From positions 19,343,297 to 19,407,296 of the forward strand of contig NC_135566.1 in NCBI RefSeq assembly GCF_964340395.1: a stretch of DNA of 64,000 nucleotides, read 5' to 3'. Shown one piece after another: positions 38,163 to 49,970 of the stretch. Position 1 is the stretch's first letter. Every line of letters begins with the position of its first letter. The translations under genes and the position numbers were made by a program. A model generated the notes under the pieces. The model did no database searches. It was not told the origin of the DNA and was given only the letters and a program-made list of their open reading frames with translations. Source of the DNA: Glandiceps talaboti (taxonomy: Eukaryota > Hemichordata > Enteropneusta > Spengelidae).

Positions 38163-38172
38163 GTCACGTGAC
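38163..38172. promoter_or_regulatory. GTCACGTGAC palindrome in the flotillin-2 promoter
   Basis: A perfect 10-bp palindromic E-box about 130 bp upstream of the exon 1a start codon. It matches the consensus bound by TFEB/MITF (CLEAR element) and USF-type bHLH-zip factors. An ATGGCC motif (38145-38150) resembling part of a YY1 site lies nearby. Regulation by these factors is inference. Confidence 0.45.
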
Positions 38173-38899
38173 CGTGAAAAAAAAGACGACTTTCCATTTG
38201 GAATATTCCATTCCTAAGATAGGGGACACTTTCACTTTTAGTACCAAAAAAAAACTCAACGTCTAAAACCAACGACAAATATCGGCAAATAATTAACAAA
38301 GTGTTTTCATAAATCTTTGCCTAGTAAGGTGACCAAAAACAACAGAGCAAAAGGTTACTGTTAAGATTTTTTAAAATATCCAATCTAAAACGACGTTGCC
38401 TGTAACAACCACATAAACATAGCTAGTCTATTATGACGACAATTTATTTTAATAATCCTTACTCGACCTTTTATTTTCAGAGTTCAAAATAAGGATCATG
38501 ATAACCACCATGCCCGGAAATGAAGAAAATCAATTATTACTTATTGCCTCTCAAGTCACAAGGGCTCGAGCTTAGTTAGTCGTGTTTACGAAAACACACA
38601 AAACAAACAAAACAACATAATTATAAACACTGACAAACATGAATGACCCCTCTATATGACATTAGTGGCCATTTCACATATATCAAAACATGACATTCTT
38701 GTTGCATAGACATATTGTTGATATTAATTTGTAATTACCATGTCCTTCATGTTACGGTGTTGTTTGTTTATTTGTTGTTTGTTGTTTGTTTTGTGCTTTT
38801 TCGTAAATATATCTATAACTAAGCCTGGGCCCTCTCTGTGCTCAAATTCGTTACTTTATGTCACTCTACGTTTCGATCAATTAATTATTCAATTTAATA

Positions 38900-38900
38900 G

Positions 38901-38966
<66 letters not shown>

Positions 38967-38979
38967 TGTCTATCAATTG

Positions 38980-39075
<96 letters not shown>

Positions 39076-39079
39076 GTCT
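38900..39079. repeat. (TCAA)n then (TCTA)n microsatellites
   Basis: 38900-38966 is TCAA repeats and about 38981-39079 is TCTA repeats, separated by a short unique stretch. Confidence 0.95.
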
Positions 39080-39449
39080 ATCTGTGTCTGTATGGATTTT
39101 TCTGGCAGTGGTTGGTTGGTGGCGCTCTAGCAGACGAGTTGCAGTATAATGAACCGATTGAAGATTTCGCATAGAGGGTGGGGGTACAACTGAATATTCA
39201 AGTTTCGCATGGGGATCTTGGGGAATGTGGGCATAGGGGCGTGTAATATTTCTTAGATTGTTGTTTTCCTGGTCTACAGGCTAAATATAACAACCTTTTG
39301 ACTATATATTCCTACCTGTAAGGAAAAACACTACTCTGCTAGTAGTATAGAGATTGAAACATTTGTAGCAGCATGATTCATACGATATTTTCTTGAACGG
39401 CAATTTGAGCACAATACGTGCCCCTGTAGATGTGGGTGGTATAAAAGAG

Positions 39450-39620
39450 CACACGCACGCACGCACGCACGCATGCACGCACGCACGCACGCACACACGC
39501 ACGCACGCACGCACGCACGCACATACATACATACATACATACATACATACATACATACATACATACATACATACATACATACATACATACATACATACAT
39601 ACATACATACATACACACAC

Positions 39621-39660
<40 letters not shown>
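39450..39660. repeat. Compound (GCAC)n-(ACAT)n-(CA)n microsatellite
   Basis: Three consecutive blocks: GCAC units to about 39521, ACAT units to about 39614, CA units to 39660. All overlapping open frames are artefacts. Confidence 0.95.
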
Positions 39661-39661
<1 letters not shown>

Positions 39662-40226
39662 CTCTAACGATCATTTTTAACATTATTAGGGGTACAGTCC
39701 ACGACTAATCCCCCAGATTTTCATCGAATTTTTACAACGCTATTCGACATCTCTCATAGTTTCCAGTTTGCAGTTACTCTGTCGAATTCAATTCTGCTCG
39801 AATTAAGAGAAATTCAATGTGTTTTTATACTAGAGAGATTCTCGAAGAATGGTAAACAGTTTTAACCGTTTACAGTACACCTGTGGATCTTTACTGTAAA
39901 AATCAGGCCCTTGCACTAGTGCAACCCTTTCTTCTTGTTATACGGTTGTTTATATAAATGTATATATGTCTGTTGGGACTTTTAATCTCGGTTTCATTGG
40001 GACTGAGGATAAACAAATGAGTGAATATATATGTCATAGGTACTGTGGAGGGGCCGGTGCGTGGGGTGGGGGTAGCTTAATTCAGGAGATGTATGTACTG
40101 AGTGTTACATACCTAACACTGGCCATGGAACAGATGAAGGCATCTTTACGCAAATCCAATTAGTTTTCTTTTGCGTGCCTTAGATTTTGAGAAGAAGAAA
40201 TAAGACAATCTGAACAGTGGTTTTAT
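39661..40226. other. Intergenic DNA
   Basis: No gene, RNA or recognisable repeat is seen between the microsatellite and the LINE fragment. Confidence 0.6.
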
Positions 40227-40870
40227 AATAATAATAATAGCTTCATTTGCCATATGCTAACAAAGCATTGGAAATTGATTTTTCACACGAGCTCATAAAA
40301 AAACGGGAATAAAACTAAGAATATAAAAGAATGACACAACAGACAATAAAACATACACGATACTAAAAACAATATTAAGACAGGTTATAATAAAACAGGC
40401 GGTAGATGTCTATGTTCGGTTTAAAATACGGATTGCAGATGGATAAAAACTCTTCCTAAAACGTCCTGTTCTTGTTCTGATGGTCCTATACCGCCTATCA
40501 GAGGGTAAAATTTTAAAGAAATCATGTGCTAGCTAGGTGGCTAATAATGGCTATTGCTTTGTGCATAGTACGTGACTTATAAATGGAATGTAATGATGGC
40601 AATTCTGTACCGATGATTCCTTGTGTTGTCCGCACAACCCGCTCAAGTTTATTCAATTCATCCTTGAACATATTATTGAACCAGGCTGTGATAGCATATA
40701 TGTTAAAATACTCTCTATAACACTGCGATAAAAGTTGTCTAGAATGGAATTACTCATGCCAATTTCCTTCAAACGCCTCAGAAAATATAGACGTTGTTGT
40801 GCCTTCTTTACCAGGTACAGTATTAGTTTGCCAAGACAAACGATTTGAAAGTTGAATGCCTAGAAACAAA
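40227..40870 (-). mobile_element. LINE 3' fragment (ORF2 C-terminus)
   Basis: On - it reads KDELNKLERVVRTTQGIIGT, LPSLHSIYKSR, then after a disrupted stretch TIRTRTGRFRKSFYPSAIRI. A 3' UTR ends in an ATTATTATTATT tail at 40227-40240. It belongs to the same family as the copy at 15550-16264 (QRIIGTELPSLQSIFHSR). Frameshifts make it inactive. Confidence 0.8.
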
Positions 40871-40908
40871 GGGCAAAGAATTGAAGTAGACTGGTAAGAT
40901 ACGACGTG

Positions 40909-40980
40909 ATAACGTTCCGCCCTCACCTCTCACAGAGGGGTTGGCCGATGTGTGAGGGCGCCCCATCACGGCGTACTTTA
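40909..40980 (+). repeat. Short dispersed repeat with CGCCCTCA/TGAGGGCG ends
   Basis: CCGCCCTCA, then GGGGTTGGCCGATGTG and TGAGGGCGC form a fold-back of about 60 bp. Related copies lie at 58463-58530 (+) and 60733-60785 (-). Confidence 0.6.
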
Positions 40981-41140
40981 CAGACTAAGAATTGAAGTTT
41001 CATATATAAGTAATATGTCATGGTATAACTCAGACTCTAGCTGAACAGGCAAATAAATCTATTTTCTTGTAAGTCTTTTTATCAGATAATTTTGACAACT
41101 CCCAGGTTATCTTAAGTTACTTTAAACACTAGCTGCAACT

Positions 41141-41258
41141 TAGTCTAGTTCCTTGATGGCTACTGTGTTCCGATTTTACACTACGTTATCGTCACACACC
41201 AATAACGTGTGAAGATAATGTAGTGTAAAATCGGAACACGGTCGTCAGAAACTAGACT
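41141..41258. mobile_element. 118-bp hairpin MITE with 10-bp target duplication
   Basis: The two halves are inverted copies: TAGTCTAGTTCCTTGATGGC... pairs with ...GTCGTCAGAAACTAGACT, and GTGTTCCGATTTTACACTAC pairs with GTAGTGTAAAATCGGAACAC. The loop is about 10 bases. AGCTGCAACT occurs on both sides (41131-41140 and 41259-41268), a perfect 10-bp target-site duplication. Confidence 0.88.
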
Positions 41259-41268
41259 AGCTGCAACT

Positions 41269-42935
41269 CAGTGGAAGTTTTTTGGAAGACCAAAAATCAG
41301 CGCCCTCAACGATGATCTGTTTGTCTGATCGAAAAATGACACTCCAGTTATAAATAGTGCAGTTTTAACAGATCTGGTGACATGACAGATTCAATCGACT
41401 TTTATTTGCGTGATTGTCGATTTGATGTATGAGGGCCTCAATGGATTGAAATAAGCCGACCCTGCAACGCTCTGTGTTGTTTGTAACGCTTATTGAGTTT
41501 TACCCTGAATAAAGATATAATAATATAATAATAATGAAAGTTTATCAATACCAGAGTATAGAATTGCTAAACACTCCTACGTTCTTTTGGTAAGGGAACG
41601 TGGTAAGATAAACTGGGTAACGTACATTTGTATGCCTTGATCACACCTTGATGAATCATGCATGGCGCTGGATCCACGAAATAATTTTATTCTTGCCTTC
41701 GAATTCTCAAAAAGGTTATGACGATTCCTGGCATCAGGAATGGTGGGGAGAATGTTCAAGCACAAGTCGTTTATATTAATATTAATAACTTTCCCAAGTC
41801 AAAAGATATACCCCACACTAGAAAACTATCTTCTTCTTATTCAAGTTAATAAACATCGATCGAAAGTCAAAGACACATGTACATTGTCCCAGATGAGCTG
41901 TTTGAGTTGCCAGGTAGCCGAATAGAAACAGTTCGGTGTGATGAATCATCGATTAGGTCGTACAAAGAGGATTTGTGAACTTTGTGAGTCTATGACAAGT
42001 TTCATTTTCTTTTTGACTGCTCCCTTTACTTTACCAACATCTTAGGGAACAATTACTACCACAGTGCACGGACATATTGACATCCAAGTCAACAGTAATT
42101 TTTTTTTCAAATAGAGATATTAAAATTATATATAACCTGCCAAAATTTGACTATGGAGCATTTTTATACGGGAAGGATGCTATCTCAGGGATCTGTAATA
42201 GCTAATTTTCCTTTGAGCGGCTGATTTATTCATTTGGTGTGTATTTTCTTCTTTGTTATTAGCTGGTGGCCGCGCCAAAGGCAATAAAGCATATTTTTTA
42301 TTATTTAAATCCAAAGGCAATAAAGTATATTTTTTATTATTTAAATATATACTAATTATCCAATATTGAAGAAATCCCCTCTTTGCACGTGTACCCAACC
42401 GGAAGTATGTTGCTATACATTAAATGCCATGTAATGTATGAAGAGAACAAGACAAGCGTGGGTATCCATTGGTGGTAAAATGTAATATTGTAATGTAATA
42501 GTACAGGAAGTACTTCCAAGAGAAAATTAAATATCGGGATCATTGTTTCTCTTTTATTTCAGGCCACCAAAAAGTTCAATAAAGATGAATAGCGCACAGA
42601 TGCAAAAGCTAGAAAACCGTTTACAAACATTTAATTAACTATACATAACACCATTAACTTTATACACATGTAATATAATATTAAAGCAGTGAATACGAGA
42701 GATCATCTTGAAATTGTATGGTGCGCCATCACCCGACCACTAGCTGAAAGCTAAACAGACGTACATCATCTACATGTACGTTACATATCGATTATAAATT
42801 CTCCATGGTTGGAGCGTGTTTAAACTACAGACTGAAGCAAAACAGACGACGTTAAACTTATTCAAAACAACGTTTAAGTATTTTCAATCAGTAAACCTGT
42901 GTTTTTGCTAGATTTTTCCCGCACTCTCTAGCTTT
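41269..42935. other. Intergenic DNA upstream of PPP4C
   Basis: No gene is recognised. It includes a 36-bp direct repeat around 42277-42346 (GGCAATAAAG(C/T)ATATTTTTTA). Near 41298-41365 there is a stretch shared with 61330-61397 (TGTCTGATCGA, AGTGCAGTTTTAAC). Confidence 0.55.
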
Positions 42936-42945
42936 CCATATATGG
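42936..42945. promoter_or_regulatory. CCATATATGG CArG box upstream of PPP4C
   Basis: Matches the SRF-binding consensus CC(A/T)6GG exactly. A CRE-like TACGTCA follows at about 42969-42975, just before the inferred first exon. Function is inferred. Confidence 0.35.
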
Positions 42946-42959
42946 CTATAAGTTAACCT

Positions 42960-43023
42960 TTGACCGTTTACGTCAGATAGACGCACAGACCGCTCACGGG
43001 AAGCCGCATACACACTTACTTTG
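42960..43023 (+). other. PPP4C: PPP4C 5' untranslated first exon (inferred)
   Basis: A GC-richer stretch ending TTG|GTAAGC at 43023 gives a good splice donor. The matching acceptor TCCCTCATAG|G at 44741 opens exon 2, which holds 59 nt of leader before the PPP4C ATG. The start of transcription is not determined. Joining these two exons is inference from position and splice sites. Confidence 0.5.
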
Positions 43024-43701
43024 GTAAGCATATTTTTTGTCGATTTTTCCTCTGATTTGAGGTTGTTTTGGATAAATCTATCTGCTTTGTTTACTTTACT
43101 TCACAATTAATTCAGTATCGTCAAGATCTTAACCGTAGTGTTCCCAGTTCTCAAGTAAAGTGTAGTTTTATAATGCCCAATTCAATGAGAGTTGTCTTGC
43201 GTACGTTTGGAGCTGCTCCACTCGTCGAGCTCCGAAGTTCAATAAAACGTCACCGGCAAACATGGCTTCCCCCGAGGTCCTTGGTACTGTGGAATGGAAA
43301 CAATCGTTCTATTGGACTTGGTGTAGTTCTTCAACTCAATACATTATGTGTGAAAGATTTTGAAATTGAATTATAAACAGCGCCACGTTTATTATATTTG
43401 CTTATTTACTGTTTCAAAACTACGTGGGACTCGACTACGCGTCTTGACAAAACAATGGTTTGCCTCGCCAAGCGTAGTCAGTGGCCTTGCCTTGTTGAAT
43501 AATCCGTTATGGCATGGGGCAGCCTGAAACGTAAACTTTAGGGTTTCTGTACCTTTTTACTACACCCAAACAAAATTGCCTTTGAGATTTGGATTTACAA
43601 ATGTAAACCCGTAGTCACTTATGAGCTATTTGTTTTGGATTTTTGGCAGTTCCTTTGGACTAATCACACCACTACACACATTTTTACAGTCACAAATACT
43701 T

Positions 43702-43702
<1 letters not shown>

Positions 43703-43780
<78 letters not shown>

Positions 43781-43810
43781 TACATACATACACACATACA
43801 AATACACATA
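43703..43810. repeat. (CA)n and (CATA)n microsatellite
   Basis: About 37 CA units followed by CATA units, within the first PPP4C intron. Confidence 0.95.
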
Positions 43811-43962
43811 CAGAGAGACAAACAGAGAGACAAATGTACCAGTCTGGTAATTAGTAAAAATTAGTCTTTGAGAACTAGCTGAAGACTGAAAGATTGCAAA
43901 ATTTTCTTGCAGTGAAAATATCAAGGTTTACAGTGGTGTAGACTTTTACTAGTTCTAGCCAG

Positions 43963-44078
43963 TCTATGTCATTGATCAGTGACTACGTAAACTCTCAGTC
44001 TACCTATCAGCTTGTTCTGGTACCCTATATAAGAATATTATGAGTGTTCACGTAGTCACAGATCAGTGATGTAGATAG
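43963..44078. mobile_element. Inverted-repeat element, arms of about 33 bp
   Basis: TATGTCATTGATCAGTGACT near 43965 pairs with the inverted copy ending near 44078 (CACGTAGTCACAGATCAGTG). The arms are separated by about 45 bp. Located in PPP4C intron 1. Confidence 0.65.
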
Positions 44079-44283
44079 TAAGCTAATGACTCATATATTA
44101 AAGGAACAAGGGAAGTTAATCTTTTTGGAGACTTTTAAACAAACACATAGTGATACCGAGACTGTAAGATATGTCGTGTTCTTCAGCTCTATCAGTGCTT
44201 CTTAACCACAATGAAGGCTGGCTGATAGTGTAGCACTAATGTCTGTATCTTAGAGACTAAGTGATACCCTAACTTAACTATTC

Positions 44284-44364
44284 TAGATGCTATCCATGGC
44301 ATCGAATCTTCAAGATCTCTCTTCACGCATAGATTTTGAGATTCAATGCCAGGGATAGCATCTA
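44284..44364. mobile_element. 81-bp hairpin element
   Basis: TAGATGCTATCCATGGCATC pairs with the inverted GATAGCATCTA end. The arms are about 30 bp and the loop is short. In PPP4C intron 1. Confidence 0.7.
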
Positions 44365-44800
44365 CACTATTATAACAACAGGCTAGCTATAGTTCAATGT
44401 TTTTTTCAAGGTTCATTAATACTTCAAACCTATCTGAGTTAGCCAGTCATGTCACCTGGGTTCCACACTAAAAGTCTGTTTAAGGATATAGAAATCTACA
44501 AGTTTTGCCAGATTTCCCCTTTCTGTTACCACTGTTTCCAAACCTAATGACAAAATACTGTTATTTTTTTTGCTTCATTTCATAACTGGTTTTTGTTCAT
44601 TATTTCCATCAATGCTCCAGGTAATTTGTCTCCACTAATTTCAAGTTTTCCAAAACTCATGAATCATATATTTGTAATTTGAAAACTAAAGTGTCAAATT
44701 TGAAATGTCTCACTATCTTTTTCTCTTTTTTTCCCTCATAGGAAATATCCTACTTTTTTATTGTGTATAATTTGTAAGGTATTCACAATTACTTTTCATC

Positions 44801-47800
44801 ATGAATGACAGCAGTGATTTAGACAGGTAAGAACACACTACATCAGTAGAAACCTTGGTACATGTATTTTACAAGTGCCGACATCAGAGTGTGAAAAAAC
44901 GGAAACTGTTACAAACATGGAACGTAAACAACTGAATTGGATTACAGTAATAACATTTGACACAAGGTGTCGGAAGTACAGAGACTTGTATTATACTAAG
45001 AACAGTTTTATGACCATTTTACATAGTACTTCATGTTCACAAACAAATTTCCAGTTCCCCTGGCATTTCATGTACAAATAATAAAAATGTTCTTATTAAA
45101 CCATGGTGCATAATACAAGTCTCTGCTGTTTCAACATGCTGAGCCAAGTGTTAATAATCCAATTCATTTGTTTGCTTTCCCTGTTTGCAACAGGTTCCAT
45201 TTGTCCATCTGATGCCGGCGGTTATAGATTATCCTAAACTAAGAAGTCTTTGATTATCATGTACCTTGGTATATGTAAAGTCCATGGTGTCATTTTCAGT
45301 TGACCCACTTGAGTTTTAATTTGAACACAAATGTAAATTGTGATGTCTCAGGAGTAGAAATAAATTAGCCAAATACGATGAAATTTGAAAAAAAATATCT
45401 GTTGGGACTTCATAGAGAGAACATGAAATGTGTTTCCACTTACTTGATCAACATATCAACTTTTGATTATTCTGAATCCTATTAAAACCAGCCATTATCT
45501 TTTTTACATGAACTTGACCTGGATTGTTATAATAATAGAATGAATTGTGAAATAAATTTGTGTCAAGAGGTCAAAGGGCAATTGTATTGAGAGGAAAAAT
45601 CATATATTCAATTCATGAAACATTAGATTTAAGATGCAATCCCTTACCAGTTACTCATTCCTATAAATGTATCAATCAGACTTCACTGATTCTATAAAGC
45701 AGTATTACAAATTCCATACCCATATTTGTATTACAATTCAATATTTAATTCAAGGTATACATTACAGGATGTGTATACCAACATAGTACTGATGCAGTCT
45801 TGTCAAAAATATCATTTTTATCATGTCATACCCTAGGCATTTGTTTGATAAGCCAAAGGGGAACATAATACGAAGTACAAAAAGTCATGTTTATCTTTAG
45901 ATGACTTGGAGGAGGTATAATTTTATGCGTGTTGACATATCTTCCATTGTGATACAGTCAGCCCAACAGTATATACATGTACATGTAAATACAAAATTTT
46001 GGCATACAGTTCAGAACTTGTAAAGGAAATTTATTCCGATGATGCAATAAGTTATTAGTAATTCAATCGCTGAAAATTGATAAGATTGTGTCAAATGTCT
46101 TTTAGATCTCTAGCTTCCTAGTGTTTGAAAAAATGTGGAAAAATTGAAATGAGATTTTGGAAATATTAAAAAATAGGTCAAATTTGGTCGTGCATTACCT
46201 TTATATTTCATTCTTATTGTTATCAAGAGTTATTATCCCGTAAACAAAAAAGACAATAGCATTGGAAAGAACCAAAAATATCTATTTTCCAAGTAACTAA
46301 ACCAGGAAATGGTGACCATTCTCCAATAAGTGAGCAGAGTTCATAATAATTTTGATATGTAGAGCTATGTTGTGTGTCTGTGTTTCAGATGTACACTGAA
46401 TTCATTGAATGGAGAATACAGTTTAAGTAAGTGTACAACTTGTTTCCTTCTTCTGCAGGCAAATTGAACAACTGAGGCGCTGTGAAATTATCAAGGAGAG
46501 CGAAGTCAAAGCCCTGTGTGCTAAAGCCAGGTTAGTAAATTTGATAAATGAGTGAATCTATTGAAGGAGTAAGAAGATACTAGTGAATTACATGACAAAT
46601 TGTAGTTTAGTGGGGATGAATACCACATTCACCTAATGAGGTCATACAAATGTCATACTGAGCTACATTGAAATCCTGTGTCTGTCTGTCTGACAGTCTC
46701 TGCATGTAGTCGGATTATTAAAAATAGATCTGTCTGTGTGGTGTCACAAGAGACCGTCTGTTTGTAGATCAAAAGAAACGATGACCTTACAATTAGACAT
46801 ATTTGAGTCTTCTGGGCAATGTGATACAAAACTGTTGTGCTTTAATTGCAAGTGTGCTTAGGGATGATCGCACAATGTCGCACAAACTCAATAAACAAAT
46901 GCTTAGGCCAAAACCTGCTCCCCTAAATGAATGTTCACATCTTTATGTTTGATGTACCGTGATGAATATTGTAATGGTCACACTACTATGATCCATGCAA
47001 TGTAAAAACATGATGGTAAACACATTAAAATACTACTGGACACCCAGCACTACATATCATACCAGCATTTGCCCAAGTTGAGTGACATTGCCACTGACCT
47101 ATCAGTAACCAGTAACAAAATAATCCTGTACATCAACACAGGAAAATTAATTAGAAGTAAATTTTAATCAATTTATCAACATCTCAGGAGTAAATGCAGA
47201 ACCTGTTATCATTGAAGGCATGAAAGTTTTCAAAATTTGGTTAGAAGTGCGAAAATGAAGTTCAGCAATCGCATTGACGCCAGACCCGTCCACCTAAATG
47301 ACTGAAGTTCATTTATTGAGCTTGTGTGACATTATGGGATCATCCCTTACATTCTTGTTTGTGTTTAGTTCTCTGTTTCCTGAAATGGAATTTTACAACT
47401 GCTGCACATCATAAAAATTACAATCATTCAATTTTATTGTCAACATCATGATTTCCTCCTCAAGCTCTACACATTCATTAATATAGGCACACATGAAAAT
47501 AAGTCAACCTTCTTGTTTTGTTTAGTCTAGTCTAGTCCCTACACAGTATCGTTATGATTTACATGTCCATTTAGTTAGAGACCAGGTTGGCATCCAGACT
47601 TGTTTTATGTTGACCCTCTAGCATGAGGTAAAATACTAGATGAAAACAATTTGTTTAGCTGTTACTGTCCTTGTTTGTACAATTTTAGAGGAATGTTTTC
47701 TTCCGTTAAGCAATTTTACCAAACACAGCCATAATTACAGATAAGAAATATGGCTACAATGTGTCTTTTTAAAAACATGTGCTGTTGAAAAGAACGAAAA

Positions 47801-49939
47801 TAACATGTATTGTATAACAATCTAATTGCAATCATAGTATCATGTATGAGTCATCTCAGTTGTTACCATAGAAATACTGTGACCTTTGCCCTTTTGCATG
47901 ACACCATTAAGATGAGATGGCAAACCTCTCATAATTACATAATTAAAATAAAGAGCTATGTCAATAGACTGTATTACACATGACATAGTCAATTATTGTC
48001 ATCAATTTAGTCTGCAAGATTGAGACATGGGATTTGTTGGGAATTGTAAAGCATAGTTTAGTTTCGTTCCTTTTGACTAGTGTATGGTGTATTGTGAATC
48101 ATATAATATACTAAAAATAAACTTACCTATTTGAATAGAATAGTCAGAATATTCCAACAATTTGTATTTCTACTATCTTTCTTGAAATGAGTTTCAAAAA
48201 ATATCTCAGTCCAGTTTTGTAAATTACGGTATTATTTATATATACACAATACCCAAAGGAGTGGCTTCTGCATTGTTTCTATTTCTGGGTCCCCTTTTGA
48301 ACATTCTCGGAAGTCCAACTTTTCAAAGACATCATTATATAGTTACGTAGTTTACTAGTATTACATGTGACTGGTTAGGGTATATATTAGGTTGAACATT
48401 ATCTGTTAGATTTTAAAGAGCACAGTGGGTATTTTTGTTTTATTTTGAAAATACATTGACATTGTTATATTTAAGAAAGTGTAGAGATAGCTCTCGTAGC
48501 TGACAGAGGTCATTCCAGAAATGTTTATGTTGTATAAAAGTAGTTATATGTAACAATACATAAAAAATCAGTATCCATTTCTGAGTTTCTTTGCATACAC
48601 ATATTGAACTACCTCATTATACTTTGTCAATAATTCTGTAATTATGTATTTATGTTATGTAAATTGACTTTAGTGGACCTCAGTTTGCAAACTGTCACTT
48701 TGTACAATTTTGGAAAACAATTAAAATTGGTGGGAATACTCCCCCCCCCCCCCCCCCATTCCCCACCCCCATGTCTGTTAACTGGACATTAATTGATCAG
48801 TTAGACATTACAAATTCATACAATGTCAATCAGTAGTACAACTAGTCAAGGGGCTAGACCGTCAGGCAATTCTACTAACTTTAAAAGTGACCACAGGTTG
48901 TATAGTGCCAAAGGCGTTATTTGGGGCTTGCTGCATTATCATTCTTCAGAAACCTTCCACATTCAGACGTGAGGTCTTACTACTACTACTAGTACTACTA
49001 CTACTACTACTACTACTAGTACTACTACTACTACTGCTAGACTGTATTGCTGCATCAACCAGGGACGGTTCAGTTGCTAACTGTCACCTTGTACAATTTT
49101 GGGAAGCAATTAAAATTGGTAATTGTGATAGGAGTACACCCCTTGTCTGTACAACTTGATGTTCTTCATAACGTTATTAAAGTTATGCACTGGATACCTA
49201 AGCATTTGTTGCTGCATCAATCAGAGACAAAATAGAGTAACAGGCTGTCACTTCAACTCATTCTTTATTGTTATTACAGAGAAATCCTTGTTGAAGAAAG
49301 TAATGTACAAAGAGTAGATACACCAGTTACAGTGTGTGGAGACATCCATGGTCAGTTTTATGATCTTAAGGAATTATTTAGGGTAAGTAAGCAGAGTATG
49401 AAATCTATAATTGTCATTGATTTGTCTGAGTTCAAGGATGCTGTGAGGACTGAAGTTGTAATATTTGTATATATCCTGTAGTATTACTTTAGGCTCATTT
49501 GTTATGATCAGATGTGTAAATGGGGTATTAGATACATGTTTGTGTTGACTTTGTTGTGATGTGTTGATTTTAAATACTACTACCATCCAACCACCCCCCC
49601 TTCCCCGGTAGTATGGTAGTTGATACAAGTAAGGGCAATTGCCACATATGTACATGAAAGACATTTTTTTGGAAAAATACAGTCTGGTGTATTTATTTGT
49701 TTGGTTCAATTAAGCTGTTGACAACAGTTGTATAAATGTTGAATTACCAGACAAATCTGTGTGTCTGTATGTATGTCTGTATGTATGTATGTATGTATGT
49801 ATGTATGTATGTATGTATGTATGTATGTATGTATGTATGTATGTATGTATGTATGTATGTATGTATGTATGTATGTATGTATGTATGTATGTATGTATGT
49901 ATGTATGTATGTATGTATGTATGTATGTATGTATGTATG

Positions 49940-49970
<31 letters not shown>

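Noticed and set aside
48887-49159. A 90-aa Leu-rich frame in the PPP4C intron
   Set aside because: The Leu run is translation of an (ACT)n microsatellite.
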